Source: DASQZK01 sp963809925
Lineage (GTDB): Bacteria; Bacteroidota; Bacteroidia; Bacteroidales; GCA-2748055
Length of the DNA: 64,000 bases
Direction: 5' to 3'
Assembly: GCA_963809925.1 (NCBI GenBank)
Contig: CAWELH010000004.1
Span: 186,001 to 250,000 of the forward strand
Shown here: piece by piece, positions 19,949 through 28,804 of the stretch
Layout: every line of letters begins with the position of its first letter
Position numbering within the stretch: position 1 is the stretch's first letter
The notes under the pieces: generated by a model
Seen by the model: only the letters and a program-made list of their open reading frames with translations
The model's database searches: none
What the model was told of the DNA's origin: nothing
Translations under genes and position numbers: made by a program

Positions 19949-20866
19949 ATGAAAGTAAAAAATATCATATTCTTGTTGTTCTGCCTTATCCTGAATCCTT
20001 CAGCCTGTGATAAAGGTGAAGGTTCATCTCCAAAAGAAGGTATAATCAACTATCCGAGAGGTGAGATGGCACTAGTCAGGGGTATGAGGGATACAATAAA
20101 ATGGGAGGATACGAAAAGCAGCTCGGTAAGGATTAAGCTTTTTCGGAGCAACGAAAAATGGCTCGATATTACTGACAATACCCTGAATACAGGAATGTTT
20201 ATATGGGATATTTCTCCGGATATTCCCGAAGACACTGTCTATTCAGTCAGAATTTACAGCAATGATGACGATTTTCTGTATTATTCGAGTGAAGGCAATT
20301 TCGCCGTTATTTCTCTTGGCGACACATCATCCTTCACTGATATAAGAGACGGTAAGATGTATCATACCGTCAAAATTGGAAGTCAGTGGTGGATGGCAGA
20401 AAATTTTGATCTGGAAGTGGGGGGCGACAATTATTGCTACGATTATGATATTGCAAATTGTGTGAAATTCGGCAGGTTGTATAATATAAATGACGCGGTG
20501 AACCTTGCTCCCCCCGGATGGCATTTGCCTTCAGATAAAGAATGGAGGCAGATGGAAGCCTACCTGGGCATTCATGAAGAAAACCGGTTTAAACAAGGTT
20601 TCAGAGGAGGAAATGCCGGATTACTTCTTAGGGAGGGTGGATCAACAGGCTTTGATGCGAAGTTCTGCGGATATATGTATCTGTATTATAGCTCTTTTAC
20701 AGGTATGGGATTGCAATGCTGGTATTGGACTTCCACCTTTAAAGCCGGCGTGGGATCATACTATGCCAGAAATCTTTCTGTGAGCACAGAGGGAATAAAC
20801 CGGCAGCTGGTTGCCCCGAGCCGGTACAGAATGTCGGTCAGATACATTAGGAATGAAGAGAACTAG
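19949..20866 (+). CDS. FISUMP-domain lipoprotein
   Basis: 305 residues. The signal ends with a plausible lipobox (LNPSAC). Residues about 40-115 look like a Kre9/KNH-type beta domain (RGMRDTIKWEDTKSSSVRIKLFR). From about 130 comes a Fibrobacter succinogenes major paralogous (FISUMP) domain: FTDIRDGKMYHTVKIGSQWW, MAENFD, GRLYN, APPGWHLPSDKEW and a C-terminal RYIRN. FISUMP domains are surface modules of fibre-degrading bacteria; their ligand is not known. It lies 49 bases after the MG2-like gene in the same direction and may share its transcript. Confidence 0.85.
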   Translation: MKVKNIIFLLFCLILNPSACDKGEGSSPKEGIINYPRGEMALVRGMRDTIKWEDTKSSSVRIKLFRSNEKWLDITDNTLNTGMFIWDISPDIPEDTVYSVRIYSNDDDFLYYSSEGNFAVISLGDTSSFTDIRDGKMYHTVKIGSQWWMAENFDLEVGGDNYCYDYDIANCVKFGRLYNINDAVNLAPPGWHLPSDKEWRQMEAYLGIHEENRFKQGFRGGNAGLLLREGGSTGFDAKFCGYMYLYYSSFTGMGLQCWYWTSTFKAGVGSYYARNLSVSTEGINRQLVAPSRYRMSVRYIRNEEN

Positions 20867-21300
20867 AGTAGTCCAAAAGTAAACTTCACTTTATATTTCC
20901 CGGCCTCAGTTCCGCTAGTAGCTTATGATATGAATTCAATTCAGGAATGATGGGAATTTTCCTTCCCCTAATCAGTTTTTTCATTTAAATGGTTCGTGCA
21001 TAAAATCCTCAGCACATCAAAATATATGCGACTATTGGGGTAGAATACCAAGTTATGGATTTCAGGTTAGGATGGTTTGAGTTGCAAACATGAGAGGATG
21101 ATCTTTCGGGGCTGTAACTGACCCTTAACCGGAATGTCAAAATAGGATCCGAAAATCAAAATAGTATTACGAAATCATCAGTAAATATCGATTAGAGGGG
21201 GATATCCGATATTTTTAAACAAGATATGATGGTTATTTGTCTTAAAAGCAAGATGAATGAAAGGAAATATTTCAGATTTTACACTTAATCATTTTATATT
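20867..21300. other. 434-base intergenic region, nothing recognised
   Basis: No supportable gene, tRNA or strong hairpin. The sequence is AT-rich toward the YciI-like gene. It probably contains the end of the FISUMP transcript and the promoter of the next gene, but I cannot point to a convincing -33/-7 pair. Confidence 0.4.
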
Positions 21301-21759
21301 ATGAGAACTGCCCTTATTGTCATTTTTTCGTTTGCTTTTTGCGCTTGCATGAGTGCGCAGAATCAAAATCTTAAGTTTGATCAGGCACTCGCGGATTCAT
21401 TGGGTGCCGATGAATATGGCATGAAATCATATGTTCTGGTCATCCTAAAAACCGGTGACTATAAGCCGGCGGATAATGAGGAGAGTCATCGCCTGTTCAG
21501 AGGACATCTCGATAACATCAGCCACCTTGCTGAGACAGGCAAACTTGTCGTAGCCGGACCGTTGGGAGAGAATGATCTTGGATATCGAGGGATATTTATT
21601 TTCAATGTTCCCACTGTCGAAGAGGCCAGATTGTTGTTGAAAACCGATCCTGCTGTGACTGCGGGCGTTTTTGATGCTGAAATTATCGAATGGTACGGAT
21701 CTGCAGCTCTTCCGGTCTATTTGGATGTACATACGAAAATTGCGAAAGTAAATCCCTGA
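21301..21759 (+). CDS. Exported YciI-like domain protein
   Basis: 152 residues with a signal peptide (possibly a lipoprotein, FAFCAC or cleavage near MSAQ) followed by a YciI-type alpha/beta ferredoxin-like domain: YVLVILKTG, HLDNISHLAETGKLVVAGPL, IFIFNVPTVEEARLLLKTDPAV and AEIIEWYG. The His and Asp positions typical of the family are present. YciI proteins are usually cytoplasmic and of uncertain enzymatic function; an exported form is common in Bacteroidota. It appears to be monocistronic. Confidence 0.85.
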   Translation: MRTALIVIFSFAFCACMSAQNQNLKFDQALADSLGADEYGMKSYVLVILKTGDYKPADNEESHRLFRGHLDNISHLAETGKLVVAGPLGENDLGYRGIFIFNVPTVEEARLLLKTDPAVTAGVFDAEIIEWYGSAALPVYLDVHTKIAKVNP

Positions 21760-21979
21760 AGATGCTCTCACTGATATTCTATTCTGAAGCTTACATATGC
21801 GCGTGATTTCCCGCCTGTTTTTGTCATGAAAGATAAAAAAACAGCCCAACAGGAATACAAGACGGCGATAAGGCAGTTTTGGTATAACTCAGTTTGGATT
21901 ATCCTGCTGATTTCAACTTGTCATCCGAAATATTTATACTTTTATTGGACTTATATTCTTGAAATTAGAAAGACTTCAA

Positions 21980-22153
21980 ATGAAATGTTTTGTTGTCGTG
22001 TTTTTTGTATTCGGGTTTTTCCCTGTTCAATCCCAAAACCATGTGATGATCTTGAATGATGAATTCAATACCCACGGCTTTCCCGACAGCACTAAATGGG
22101 ATTATGAGACTGGCAAACTGCGGAATGCCGAGTTGCAATATTATAAATACTGA
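21980..22153 (+). pseudogene. Remnant of a GH16 beta-glucanase N-terminus
   Basis: A 57-residue open frame starts with a good signal peptide (MKCFVVVFFVFGFFPVQSQ) followed by NDEFNTHGFPDSTKWDYETG and RNAELQYYKY, then a stop. This is the usual opening of GH16 laminarinase/lichenase proteins (DEFNG...PD..KW.YE.G...N.ELQYYT). All catalytic residues, normally 100 or more residues further on, are absent, and the coding sequence of the next gene begins 11 bases later. I read this as a GH16 gene truncated by deletion, with the junction just before the dehydrogenase gene. Confidence 0.7.
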
Positions 22154-22164
22154 TTTCATTTACC

Positions 22165-22905
22165 ATGAACAAGAAGATTGCTTTAATAACGGGTGGAGGA
22201 TCAGGCATTGGCTATGCAATCGCGGAAAGGTTCGTTCACGATGGGATCAGGGTCATTATTGCAGGTCGCCAGAAAGAGAAGCTGTCTGAAGCTTGCAAAA
22301 AACTGGGTTCTCTGAGTTCAATGGTACAGATCGACCTTACATCACTTGATTCAATACCGGCAATGGTTAAGCGTATTGCGAAGGAGTATGGCCGGATTGA
22401 TATACTAGTAAACAATGCGGGTATTCATCATAAGGAGGACATGATAAAGGTAACGGATCAGGATTTCCGGAAGGTTATTCTGACGAACCAGGAGGCGGTA
22501 TTCTCACTTTCCAGAGAGGTGGCAGTGATCATGATTCACCAGGGAAGGGGAGTAATTCTCAACATCAGTTCTATGGCCTCTCAGTACGGTATTCCAAAGG
22601 TCATTGGGTATACCGCTGCCAAATCCGCTGTCGAAGGAATGACCAGGGCGATGGCTGTTGAGCTTTCTCCACTCGGCATCAGGGTAAACTGCCTTGCCCC
22701 CGGATTCATCGCCACCGAAATGTCGGAGAAGGCCCTGAATAATGATCCTGAACGAAAAAATAGAGTGCTAACGCGTACGCCAATGGGTCGGCTTGGCACC
22801 ACGTTGGAGGTCGCTGAGGCTGCCTTTTTTCTCTGTTCCGATGCTGCGGGCTATATCACCGGAGTGGTTCTGCCGGTTGATGGTGGAAATTCTGTGGGCT
22901 TTTAA
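22165..22905 (+). CDS. Short-chain dehydrogenase, probable mannonate/gluconate-type oxidoreductase
   Basis: A 246-residue classical SDR. It has the cofactor motif TGGGSGIG (residues 9-16), NNAG, the catalytic Ser in NISSMAS and the YTAAK pair. The C-terminus GYITGVVLPVDGG is typical. SDRs next to uxuA usually interconvert D-mannonate and D-fructuronate in glucuronate catabolism, and mannonate dehydratase follows 39 bases downstream, so that role is likely; NAD or NADP preference was not judged. The start ATG at 22165 lies 11 bases after the GH16 remnant, so the promoter may have been replaced or inherited from the lost GH16 gene. Confidence 0.9.
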   Translation: MNKKIALITGGGSGIGYAIAERFVHDGIRVIIAGRQKEKLSEACKKLGSLSSMVQIDLTSLDSIPAMVKRIAKEYGRIDILVNNAGIHHKEDMIKVTDQDFRKVILTNQEAVFSLSREVAVIMIHQGRGVILNISSMASQYGIPKVIGYTAAKSAVEGMTRAMAVELSPLGIRVNCLAPGFIATEMSEKALNNDPERKNRVLTRTPMGRLGTTLEVAEAAFFLCSDAAGYITGVVLPVDGGNSVGF

Positions 22906-22944
22906 GACCTAAAGCCGGAGAGATATGAAATCCATGAAAAAGAA

Positions 22945-24165
22945 ATGATCAAGCTGAAAAAGACCTGGCGCTGGTTCGGTGAAAACGATCCGGTTACCCT
23001 GGATCATCTCAGGCAAATGGAGATCGAAGGAGTAGTTACCGCATTGTATGATTTGACACCGGGAAATGTATGGCCGGCGGAACAGATCGGTATGCTGAAA
23101 AAGACCATTGCCGATGCGGGACTGGAATGGTGTGTTACCGAGAGCTTGCCAGTTTCCGAGGGAATAAAATTGCACAACAAAGACTATGACTACCTGGTTG
23201 AAAATTATCGGGAATCGGTAAGAAACCTTGGTGAGCAGGGTATACAGACGATCTGTTACAATTTTATGCCTGCCATCGACTGGATCAGGACAGACACCGG
23301 CTATACCTTGCCTTCAGGTGGAGTGGTGATGTATTTCAACGATATTTTGTTTACTGCTTTTGACCTGTTTATACTTAAGAGGCCAGGTGCGGAGAATGCA
23401 TACAGCACAGGAAAAATTGAGCAGGCAGAAAAACTATTTAAAAAACTTTCTCCTGAAGATGCGGAAGCCATCGCATATAACATTATTGTAAGAACGCAGT
23501 CCTTTATTCACGGTGAAAGTTTTCAGGGAAATGAAGAAGGGTACAAACAGGCATTTCTGAATCGTCTCGATGCATACCGGGACATCGACAGTCAAAAGCT
23601 TAGGGAAAATCTCCTGAAATTTCTATCAGATGTAATTCCTGTTGCCGAAAAATATGGGGTTAAGCTTTGCATTCACCCCGACGATCCGCCATTCCCTGTA
23701 CTTGGGCTGCCCCGCATCGTGAGTACGCAGGAAGATCTTAAAGTTTTGTTTTCACACATCCCTTCGCTTAATAACGGTCTTACTTTTTGCAGTGGTTCAC
23801 TATCGCTAAGGGAGGGGAATGATCTGAAAAATATCGCGGAAACATTCGCTGATCGCATTCATTTTATCCATTTGAGGAATAATGTTTTATTTGAAAACGG
23901 TGATTTCATGGAAAGTGGTCATCTTGAGGGCAGGGCCAATCTTCCAGCGCTTATCGCTGTTCTGTTGAATGAACAGGAACGCCGGAAAAAAACAGGAAGG
24001 ACCGACTTCTGTATCCCGGTGAGGCCTGATCATGGTATCAAGCTCCTGGATGACTTCAACCGGAATTCACAGCCGGGTTATCCATTGATAGGGCGTTACC
24101 GGGGATTGCTCGAGATCGCGGGCATGGAAGCCGGAATTAAGTATATGATGCAAAACCAAAGGTAG
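22945..24165 (+). CDS. uxuA: Mannonate dehydratase
   Basis: 406 residues, the usual UxuA length. It dehydrates D-mannonate to 2-keto-3-deoxygluconate in hexuronate catabolism. Recognisable family blocks are TWRWFGENDPVTL, ALYDLTPGNVWP, CYNFMPAIDWIRTD, KLCIHPDDPPFP, FCSGSLSLREGNDL, IHFIHLRNN and RPDHGIKLLDD; the His, Cys and Asp residues in these blocks bind the metal and substrate. With the upstream SDR and the GH67 alpha-glucuronidase downstream on the other strand it forms a coherent module for using 4-O-methyl-glucuronate or glucuronate from xylan. No KdgK/KdgA genes are in view. Confidence 0.95.
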   Translation: MIKLKKTWRWFGENDPVTLDHLRQMEIEGVVTALYDLTPGNVWPAEQIGMLKKTIADAGLEWCVTESLPVSEGIKLHNKDYDYLVENYRESVRNLGEQGIQTICYNFMPAIDWIRTDTGYTLPSGGVVMYFNDILFTAFDLFILKRPGAENAYSTGKIEQAEKLFKKLSPEDAEAIAYNIIVRTQSFIHGESFQGNEEGYKQAFLNRLDAYRDIDSQKLRENLLKFLSDVIPVAEKYGVKLCIHPDDPPFPVLGLPRIVSTQEDLKVLFSHIPSLNNGLTFCSGSLSLREGNDLKNIAETFADRIHFIHLRNNVLFENGDFMESGHLEGRANLPALIAVLLNEQERRKKTGRTDFCIPVRPDHGIKLLDDFNRNSQPGYPLIGRYRGLLEIAGMEAGIKYMMQNQR

Positions 24166-24608
24166 ACGATTGCCCGGCAATGGTTCTTTGTGGTTTTTGG
24201 CCAGGCAGGGGAAGGGGCTTCTCATTTTTAAAAGAACTTTAGTTGAGTGGGACCCACCCCCCGCCGACCAACCGTCCTGCCCTTAATCGTCTTCGCCCCC
24301 CAAAAATCAGCGTCCCGTTTTTCACTTTTTGATTAAAAGTTATCAACTACATAAATAGTTTAGTTAAAATTTGACGAAAAAATTGAGTGAAAAATATTTG
24401 AAATCACCAATGTATCAGTCTATTGTACAATTATTATCAGCCACTCCGGCTGCCATTGCGTGATACGTCCGGTTGTGACTCAAAATCTCAGTGAGAAATA
24501 TGGAAAGTAAATTTCGCCCCTTCGCTTCAGGATATTCCGCCGCAAATAACTGAATACTTTTGTTGAAAGCATTTTAATGAGATCGCACTTCGAAGGCTAA
24601 AAGTGCAA
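24166..24608. other. 443-base convergent intergenic region with a repeat copy
   Basis: Lies between the ends of uxuA (plus) and the GH67 gene (minus). It contains the odd 13-base palindrome ATTGCCCGGCAAT (24169-24181) just after the uxuA stop, a C-rich repeat copy (24249-24316, separate entry) and AT-rich DNA without a supportable gene. Confidence 0.5.
24249..24316 (-). repeat. Dispersed repeat copy B (inverted relative to copy A)
   Basis: Read on the minus strand it gives gacgctgatttttggg, gattaaggg and ggggggtgggtccc in the same order as the segment at 10594-10650. Copy B has about 15 extra bases between attaaggg and the G-run, so copy A may be an internally deleted version. It has G-runs on the minus strand, but less regular than in copy A. 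Confidence 0.45.
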
Positions 24609-26759
24609 TTAATGACCTGGAGCATACGGGAAGCTCATTTTTTCGTAATCCTCCAGACGTCCTTCCGGTTGCTCAATCTCTTGTGGAAAAGGCATTCCTG
24701 AAAATTCCCTGAAATAAAGCAGACAGGCGTTTCGCCACCACCTTGCCTCCTTCTGCTGTATGGTGAGAAAGGCTTCCACCTGAGAAAAGCGTTCTGCATC
24801 GATCTCATCTCTCAGACACTCCCATCCTGATTTCATTATATCTACAGCTTTCACGCCTTCGTCGTACTTAAGGCATAGCTCAGTCCAAAGGCTCTTTCCC
24901 GATTTCATGGAAAAGGTCCAGGAGAGGTGATGGAACCATAGCAGATACTTTTCCGGGCAGACAGAAGGATCAGCAAATAGTTTCCTGACATCAGGATGAT
25001 ACTGGCTGAGTGCATCACTGCCTGATGCTGTCCGGTCAAAACCTATGCCTGCCGAATCTGCACGGTGGTAGTACACCGCTGTCCAGTCAGACCGGCCACC
25101 GCTTACCCATGGGCCGGGTCCGTAATGATGGCCCGTGGCCATAATATGATGCAAGCCGAGCGGTGTCATATAATCTACAGCGGCTTCCCTTGACATCATC
25201 ATGATGCTGCTGATTGTCGATATTAAGACTTCTTTATTCCCGAAAGTCTGGGAGATCCATTCATCCGCAATTGTCTCCGAAGTCAGATCATGGTCCCATG
25301 CCAGACGGCCGAATGCGTACCAATTGGCCTGCCCGAAAAGATGACCAGTCCAGTTGCAGTCCGTGCCGATATTCGATACTCCTGCAATGACAGACAGGGT
25401 ATGGTTGTCGAGGGTGCCATCCACGATCCTGGCTACCGTTGAGCCTTTTCCCTTTACCCGTGTGTCGGCAGTAAAACATTCCCTGAAAAGCGGGGCAAGA
25501 TAGACGAGATGCGTTCCCTGTCCGAGGTATTCCTGGGTGATCTGGAATTCCAGTGCAAGGGGGGTTCCGGGCATTGCTCCGAACAATGGGTGAAAGGGTT
25601 CACGCGGCTGGAAATCTATAGGTCCGTTCTTGACCTGAACGATCACATTCTTCCTGAAAGTACCGTCAAGAGGTGTAAACTCATTATACGCCTGCATGGC
25701 ACGATCGTCAGGTATTTTGCTTGAGTACACAAAGGCACGCCACATCACGATCCCGCCGTGTGTTGACAGTGCATCGGCCAGCATATTTGCCCCTTCAGCA
25801 TGTGATCTGCCGTAGTCCTGTGGACCGGGTTGGCCCTCGGAGTTGGCCTTCACCAGGAATCCTCCGAAATCGGGGATAAGCCTGTATATTTCGTCTGCCT
25901 TCTCGGTCCACCATTTACGCACTTCCGGATTAAGTGGGTCTGCGGTAGAAAGTCCGCCAAGTTCTATCGGAGCGCTGAAGCGGGCAGTGAGGAATACTTT
26001 TATACCGAAGGGTCTGAAGACATTTGCCAGGGCAGCGACTTTTATAAGAAAAGGTTTAGTAAGCACATACGCATTGGCGTTCACATTGGTCAGAACCGTA
26101 CCGTTGATGCCAACAGAAGCATTCGCACGGGCATAGTCGATATATCGCTGATCAATATATTCCGGGAGGCGATGCCAGTCCCAGATGGATAATCCTGCAT
26201 ACCCGCGTTCTACCGTCCTGTCGGGGTTGTCCCAGTGATTTAGGAGACGCACCTTGATCTTCGGTGATTCGATGACCGGCATTTCCGGAAAATGATCACT
26301 TGACTGAAGCAGGCGGAGAAGATGAAATGTACCGTACAACGCACCAACCGGGGTATTGGCCGCTACTGTCAGAATTTGTTTATTATTTTGCGACAGGGTA
26401 TCAATCAGGAATCCTTCGGGGCCGAGGTCTCTCAGACGATATGCAATGAATGACACGTTCAGGGCAGGCATGGTTGCCGGAGTACCGATAATGAGCGTGA
26501 CTTCTTCAGACAAACGGCTTGTAAGTACCGGCTTTGTTCCTGTAAGCCCTTTGCCTGCACGGATTATCTCGTCGCTGATAATACTGAACGTGGGTCCGGT
26601 AGCGGATATGCACACTGTGTCCAGAATACCGGCGATCTTCTCAAGCTGCCGGGAATCTTCAATCCGGGCGTAGCAGAGCCATAAATCATAGCCGTTTTCA
26701 GCATATGATGAAACTCCCGCTGTCATCAGGGTAATGATCAGGATCGTGAAATATTTCAT
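24609..26759 (-). CDS. GH67 alpha-glucuronidase
   Basis: 716 residues with a signal peptide (MKYFTILIITLMTAGVSSYA). It removes glucuronic or 4-O-methyl-glucuronic acid from the non-reducing end of xylo-oligosaccharides. Hallmarks: the acid Glu in VKANSEGQPGPQDYGR, and the catalytic pair Asp in NGPIDFQPREP and Glu in TQEYLGQGTH, exactly 28 residues apart as in Cellvibrio GlcA67A (D365/E393). Length is normal. The ATG at 26759 fits the signal peptide better than 26771. Convergent with uxuA, whose pathway would use the released uronic acid. A periplasmic location is expected. Confidence 0.95.
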   Translation of the reverse strand: MKYFTILIITLMTAGVSSYAENGYDLWLCYARIEDSRQLEKIAGILDTVCISATGPTFSIISDEIIRAGKGLTGTKPVLTSRLSEEVTLIIGTPATMPALNVSFIAYRLRDLGPEGFLIDTLSQNNKQILTVAANTPVGALYGTFHLLRLLQSSDHFPEMPVIESPKIKVRLLNHWDNPDRTVERGYAGLSIWDWHRLPEYIDQRYIDYARANASVGINGTVLTNVNANAYVLTKPFLIKVAALANVFRPFGIKVFLTARFSAPIELGGLSTADPLNPEVRKWWTEKADEIYRLIPDFGGFLVKANSEGQPGPQDYGRSHAEGANMLADALSTHGGIVMWRAFVYSSKIPDDRAMQAYNEFTPLDGTFRKNVIVQVKNGPIDFQPREPFHPLFGAMPGTPLALEFQITQEYLGQGTHLVYLAPLFRECFTADTRVKGKGSTVARIVDGTLDNHTLSVIAGVSNIGTDCNWTGHLFGQANWYAFGRLAWDHDLTSETIADEWISQTFGNKEVLISTISSIMMMSREAAVDYMTPLGLHHIMATGHHYGPGPWVSGGRSDWTAVYYHRADSAGIGFDRTASGSDALSQYHPDVRKLFADPSVCPEKYLLWFHHLSWTFSMKSGKSLWTELCLKYDEGVKAVDIMKSGWECLRDEIDAERFSQVEAFLTIQQKEARWWRNACLLYFREFSGMPFPQEIEQPEGRLEDYEKMSFPYAPGH

Positions 26760-27221
26760 ATTCCTTAACATCGGAGTTCAGTTTACCGGCTCTGTACACC
26801 AATAATACGATTTTTTCAGGGTTTTCCCATAAATGTCATGTGTCCTGGCCGGATAAACGGGGTTAATTTTGTTCCTTGCAGAAAGTATCTAAAATCCCGC
26901 AATCATACTATCAGTGGTGGGATGATGAAACACTGGAACGACATCATTTTATCGTTAAGTGATAGTTGGTAAAGATCACTTATGAGAAATCACTGCCAGT
27001 CGGCTATCAGGGGCAACAAAATGTAAAATTTATAACAATCAGATCTCTTCAGTAATCGATGGAGCTTACCTTACAACAATAGTTTATTTTTTTAACCGGA
27101 CACCAGTGATGAGAACAATGCTGATAACGGTTGGGAAAGGATACATTTGGCCGCATGAAATTTTTATTTTGGAGTGATGCGTATTAGAATTTTATTTAAC
27201 TTTCAGTATTAATTAAATAGT
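26760..27221. promoter_or_regulatory. Divergent intergenic region with a perfect inverted repeat
   Basis: About 460 bases separate GH67 (minus) and the sensor kinase (plus), so promoters for both should lie here. An 8-base perfect inverted repeat, TAAGTGAT (26956-26963) and ATCACTTA (26975-26982) with an 11-base spacer, could be an operator; there is no T-run to make it a terminator. No other clear element is seen. Confidence 0.35.
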
Positions 27222-28364
27222 ATGCGGGCAAAAGCGCTGATGGATAAAGAGCAAATTCATTCTATTTATGAAAATGCACTGGAAACGATCCTTGTTCTTG
27301 AAGAGGACGGAAAAATTATTGCCATCAATCAATACGACAACTTTGCTCCAGGAAATCATGTGGATCTCACCGGGACTAATATTTTTTCACTTTTAGATAC
27401 TGCCAACAGTTCCATATTATTGGAAATGTTATCCTCCAAAATGTACCCTAAGGGAGCAAATGCAGTGCGTGATCTGGCCTTTGGCAAACCAAAGGGTAAA
27501 AAAGTCTGGTACGAAGTAAAATGTCTCCCGGTCCATCCTCACAGTGGTCATAAAACATACTTTCTCTTTGCCCGCGATGTATCGGGGAAGAAGAGCCTTG
27601 AAGATCAACTAAAAAGAATAAATCAAAACCTCGAAAAGACGATTGCGGAAAAAACAACAGCCTTACAAGAGGCTGTGGCGGATCTGGAAAGCTTTAGTTT
27701 CTCCGTGTCACATGATTTGAAGGCTCCGTTAAGAGCTTTAAAAGGTTACACCGGAATTCTGCTTGAGGAACTGGCGGGACAAGGGAATGAGGATGTGGCT
27801 GATGCCATTTCAAGTATTTCAAGAAATGTCATTAAAATGGAAAAACTTATCAATGATATTTTAAGCTTTTCAAGGATTGGCAGAACGGAAGCAAGTATAA
27901 AGCCTGTTGATTTCAAAAAAATATTTTCTGAAAAATATGCCGAACTTATAAAACTGGAACCTGTCCGGCATATTGATTTTAAAATTGATGCGAAGTTGCC
28001 CATACTTTTGTTTGACGAACCGATGGCCCGGCTGATGGTTCAGAACCTGCTCTCAAATGCTATTAAGTATACATCAAAGAAAGAATTTGCAGAAATAAGC
28101 GTTGAAGTACACCAAAAAAGACATGAAATTGTAGTGTCTGTCAGGGATAACGGAGCAGGCTTTGACGAAAAATTCAAACACAAACTTTTTGGTGTATTTC
28201 AAAGGTTGCATAGCGAAAGGGACTTCCCCGGAACCGGCGTTGGTCTTGCCATTGTGAGAAGAATCGCAAGAAAACATGGTGGTGCTGTATTTGGAGAGGG
28301 AAAAGTTGGCAAAGGAGCGGTTTTTTATATAATACTACCCAAAAAACTGATATATCATGAATAA
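27222..28364 (+). CDS. PAS-domain sensor histidine kinase
   Basis: 380 residues, soluble, no membrane segment. A PAS domain occupies about residues 10-125 (SIYENALETILVLEEDGKIIAINQ), then a coiled coil (LKRINQNLEKTIAEKTTALQEAVADLESFSFS), a HisKA dimerisation helix with the phospho-His in SVSHDLKAPLRALKGY, and an HATPase domain with N, G1 (DNGAGFD) and G2 (GTGVGLAIV) boxes. This is the phytochrome-like kinase architecture often paired with small Rcp1-type regulators, and such a regulator follows with an 8-base overlap. The signal is unknown. ATG at 27240 is an alternative start. Confidence 0.92.
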   Translation: MRAKALMDKEQIHSIYENALETILVLEEDGKIIAINQYDNFAPGNHVDLTGTNIFSLLDTANSSILLEMLSSKMYPKGANAVRDLAFGKPKGKKVWYEVKCLPVHPHSGHKTYFLFARDVSGKKSLEDQLKRINQNLEKTIAEKTTALQEAVADLESFSFSVSHDLKAPLRALKGYTGILLEELAGQGNEDVADAISSISRNVIKMEKLINDILSFSRIGRTEASIKPVDFKKIFSEKYAELIKLEPVRHIDFKIDAKLPILLFDEPMARLMVQNLLSNAIKYTSKKEFAEISVEVHQKRHEIVVSVRDNGAGFDEKFKHKLFGVFQRLHSERDFPGTGVGLAIVRRIARKHGGAVFGEGKVGKGAVFYIILPKKLIYHE

Positions 28365-28803
28365 TCCAGAAGATGTGGAAATCTTATTTGTCGAGGACAG
28401 CATTGATGATGCAAAGCTGGCCATGCGCGAACTGGGAAAAAGTAATATTGCGAATTCGATCCTTCATGTTGATGACGGACAGAAAGCCATCGACTATATT
28501 TTTGGTGAAGGAGAGTTCAGGGGCAGGGACATCTCCCACACTCCGAAATTAATAATTCTCGATCTCCACCTCCCTAAAAGGGATGGCTTTGAAGTTCTGA
28601 CCGCCATCAGGAATGACCCCAGGGTGGCTAATATTCCGGTAGTATTACTGACATCTTCCCAGGAGGAAGAAGATATTTCAAAGAGTTATGATCTTGGCGT
28701 CAACAGCTATATTATAAAGCCGATGGATTTTAGTAAATTTTCAAAATCGATTATTGAGATCGGATACTACTGGCTCGTGTTGAATACGCCTATTTCTAAA
28801 TGA
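28357..28803 (+). CDS. Rcp1-like single-domain response regulator
   Basis: 148 residues consisting only of a receiver domain. Acidic pocket LFVEDSIDD, phospho-acceptor Asp in LIILDLHLPKRDG, Thr in LLTSSQEEED and Lys in YIIKPMDF are all present. There is no DNA-binding or enzymatic output. It overlaps the kinase gene by 8 bases and is followed one base later by a hybrid kinase, so it probably shuttles phosphate or docks onto another protein in this three-gene system. Confidence 0.93.
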   Translation: MNNPEDVEILFVEDSIDDAKLAMRELGKSNIANSILHVDDGQKAIDYIFGEGEFRGRDISHTPKLIILDLHLPKRDGFEVLTAIRNDPRVANIPVVLLTSSQEEEDISKSYDLGVNSYIIKPMDFSKFSKSIIEIGYYWLVLNTPISK

Positions 28804-28804
28804 C

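Noticed and set aside
21815..21844. Terminator after the YciI-like gene (CTGTTTTT / AAAAACAG)
   Set aside because: The 8-base stem is weak, the loop is 14 bases and no T-run follows.
21826..22059. 77-residue open frame starting MKDKKTAQQEYK
   Set aside because: It overlaps the GH16 remnant in another frame and has no recognisable features.
27146..27171. Promoter TTTG ... TTATTTTG before the PAS kinase
   Set aside because: Spacing is 14 bases instead of about 19-21 and the -7 box has a mismatch.
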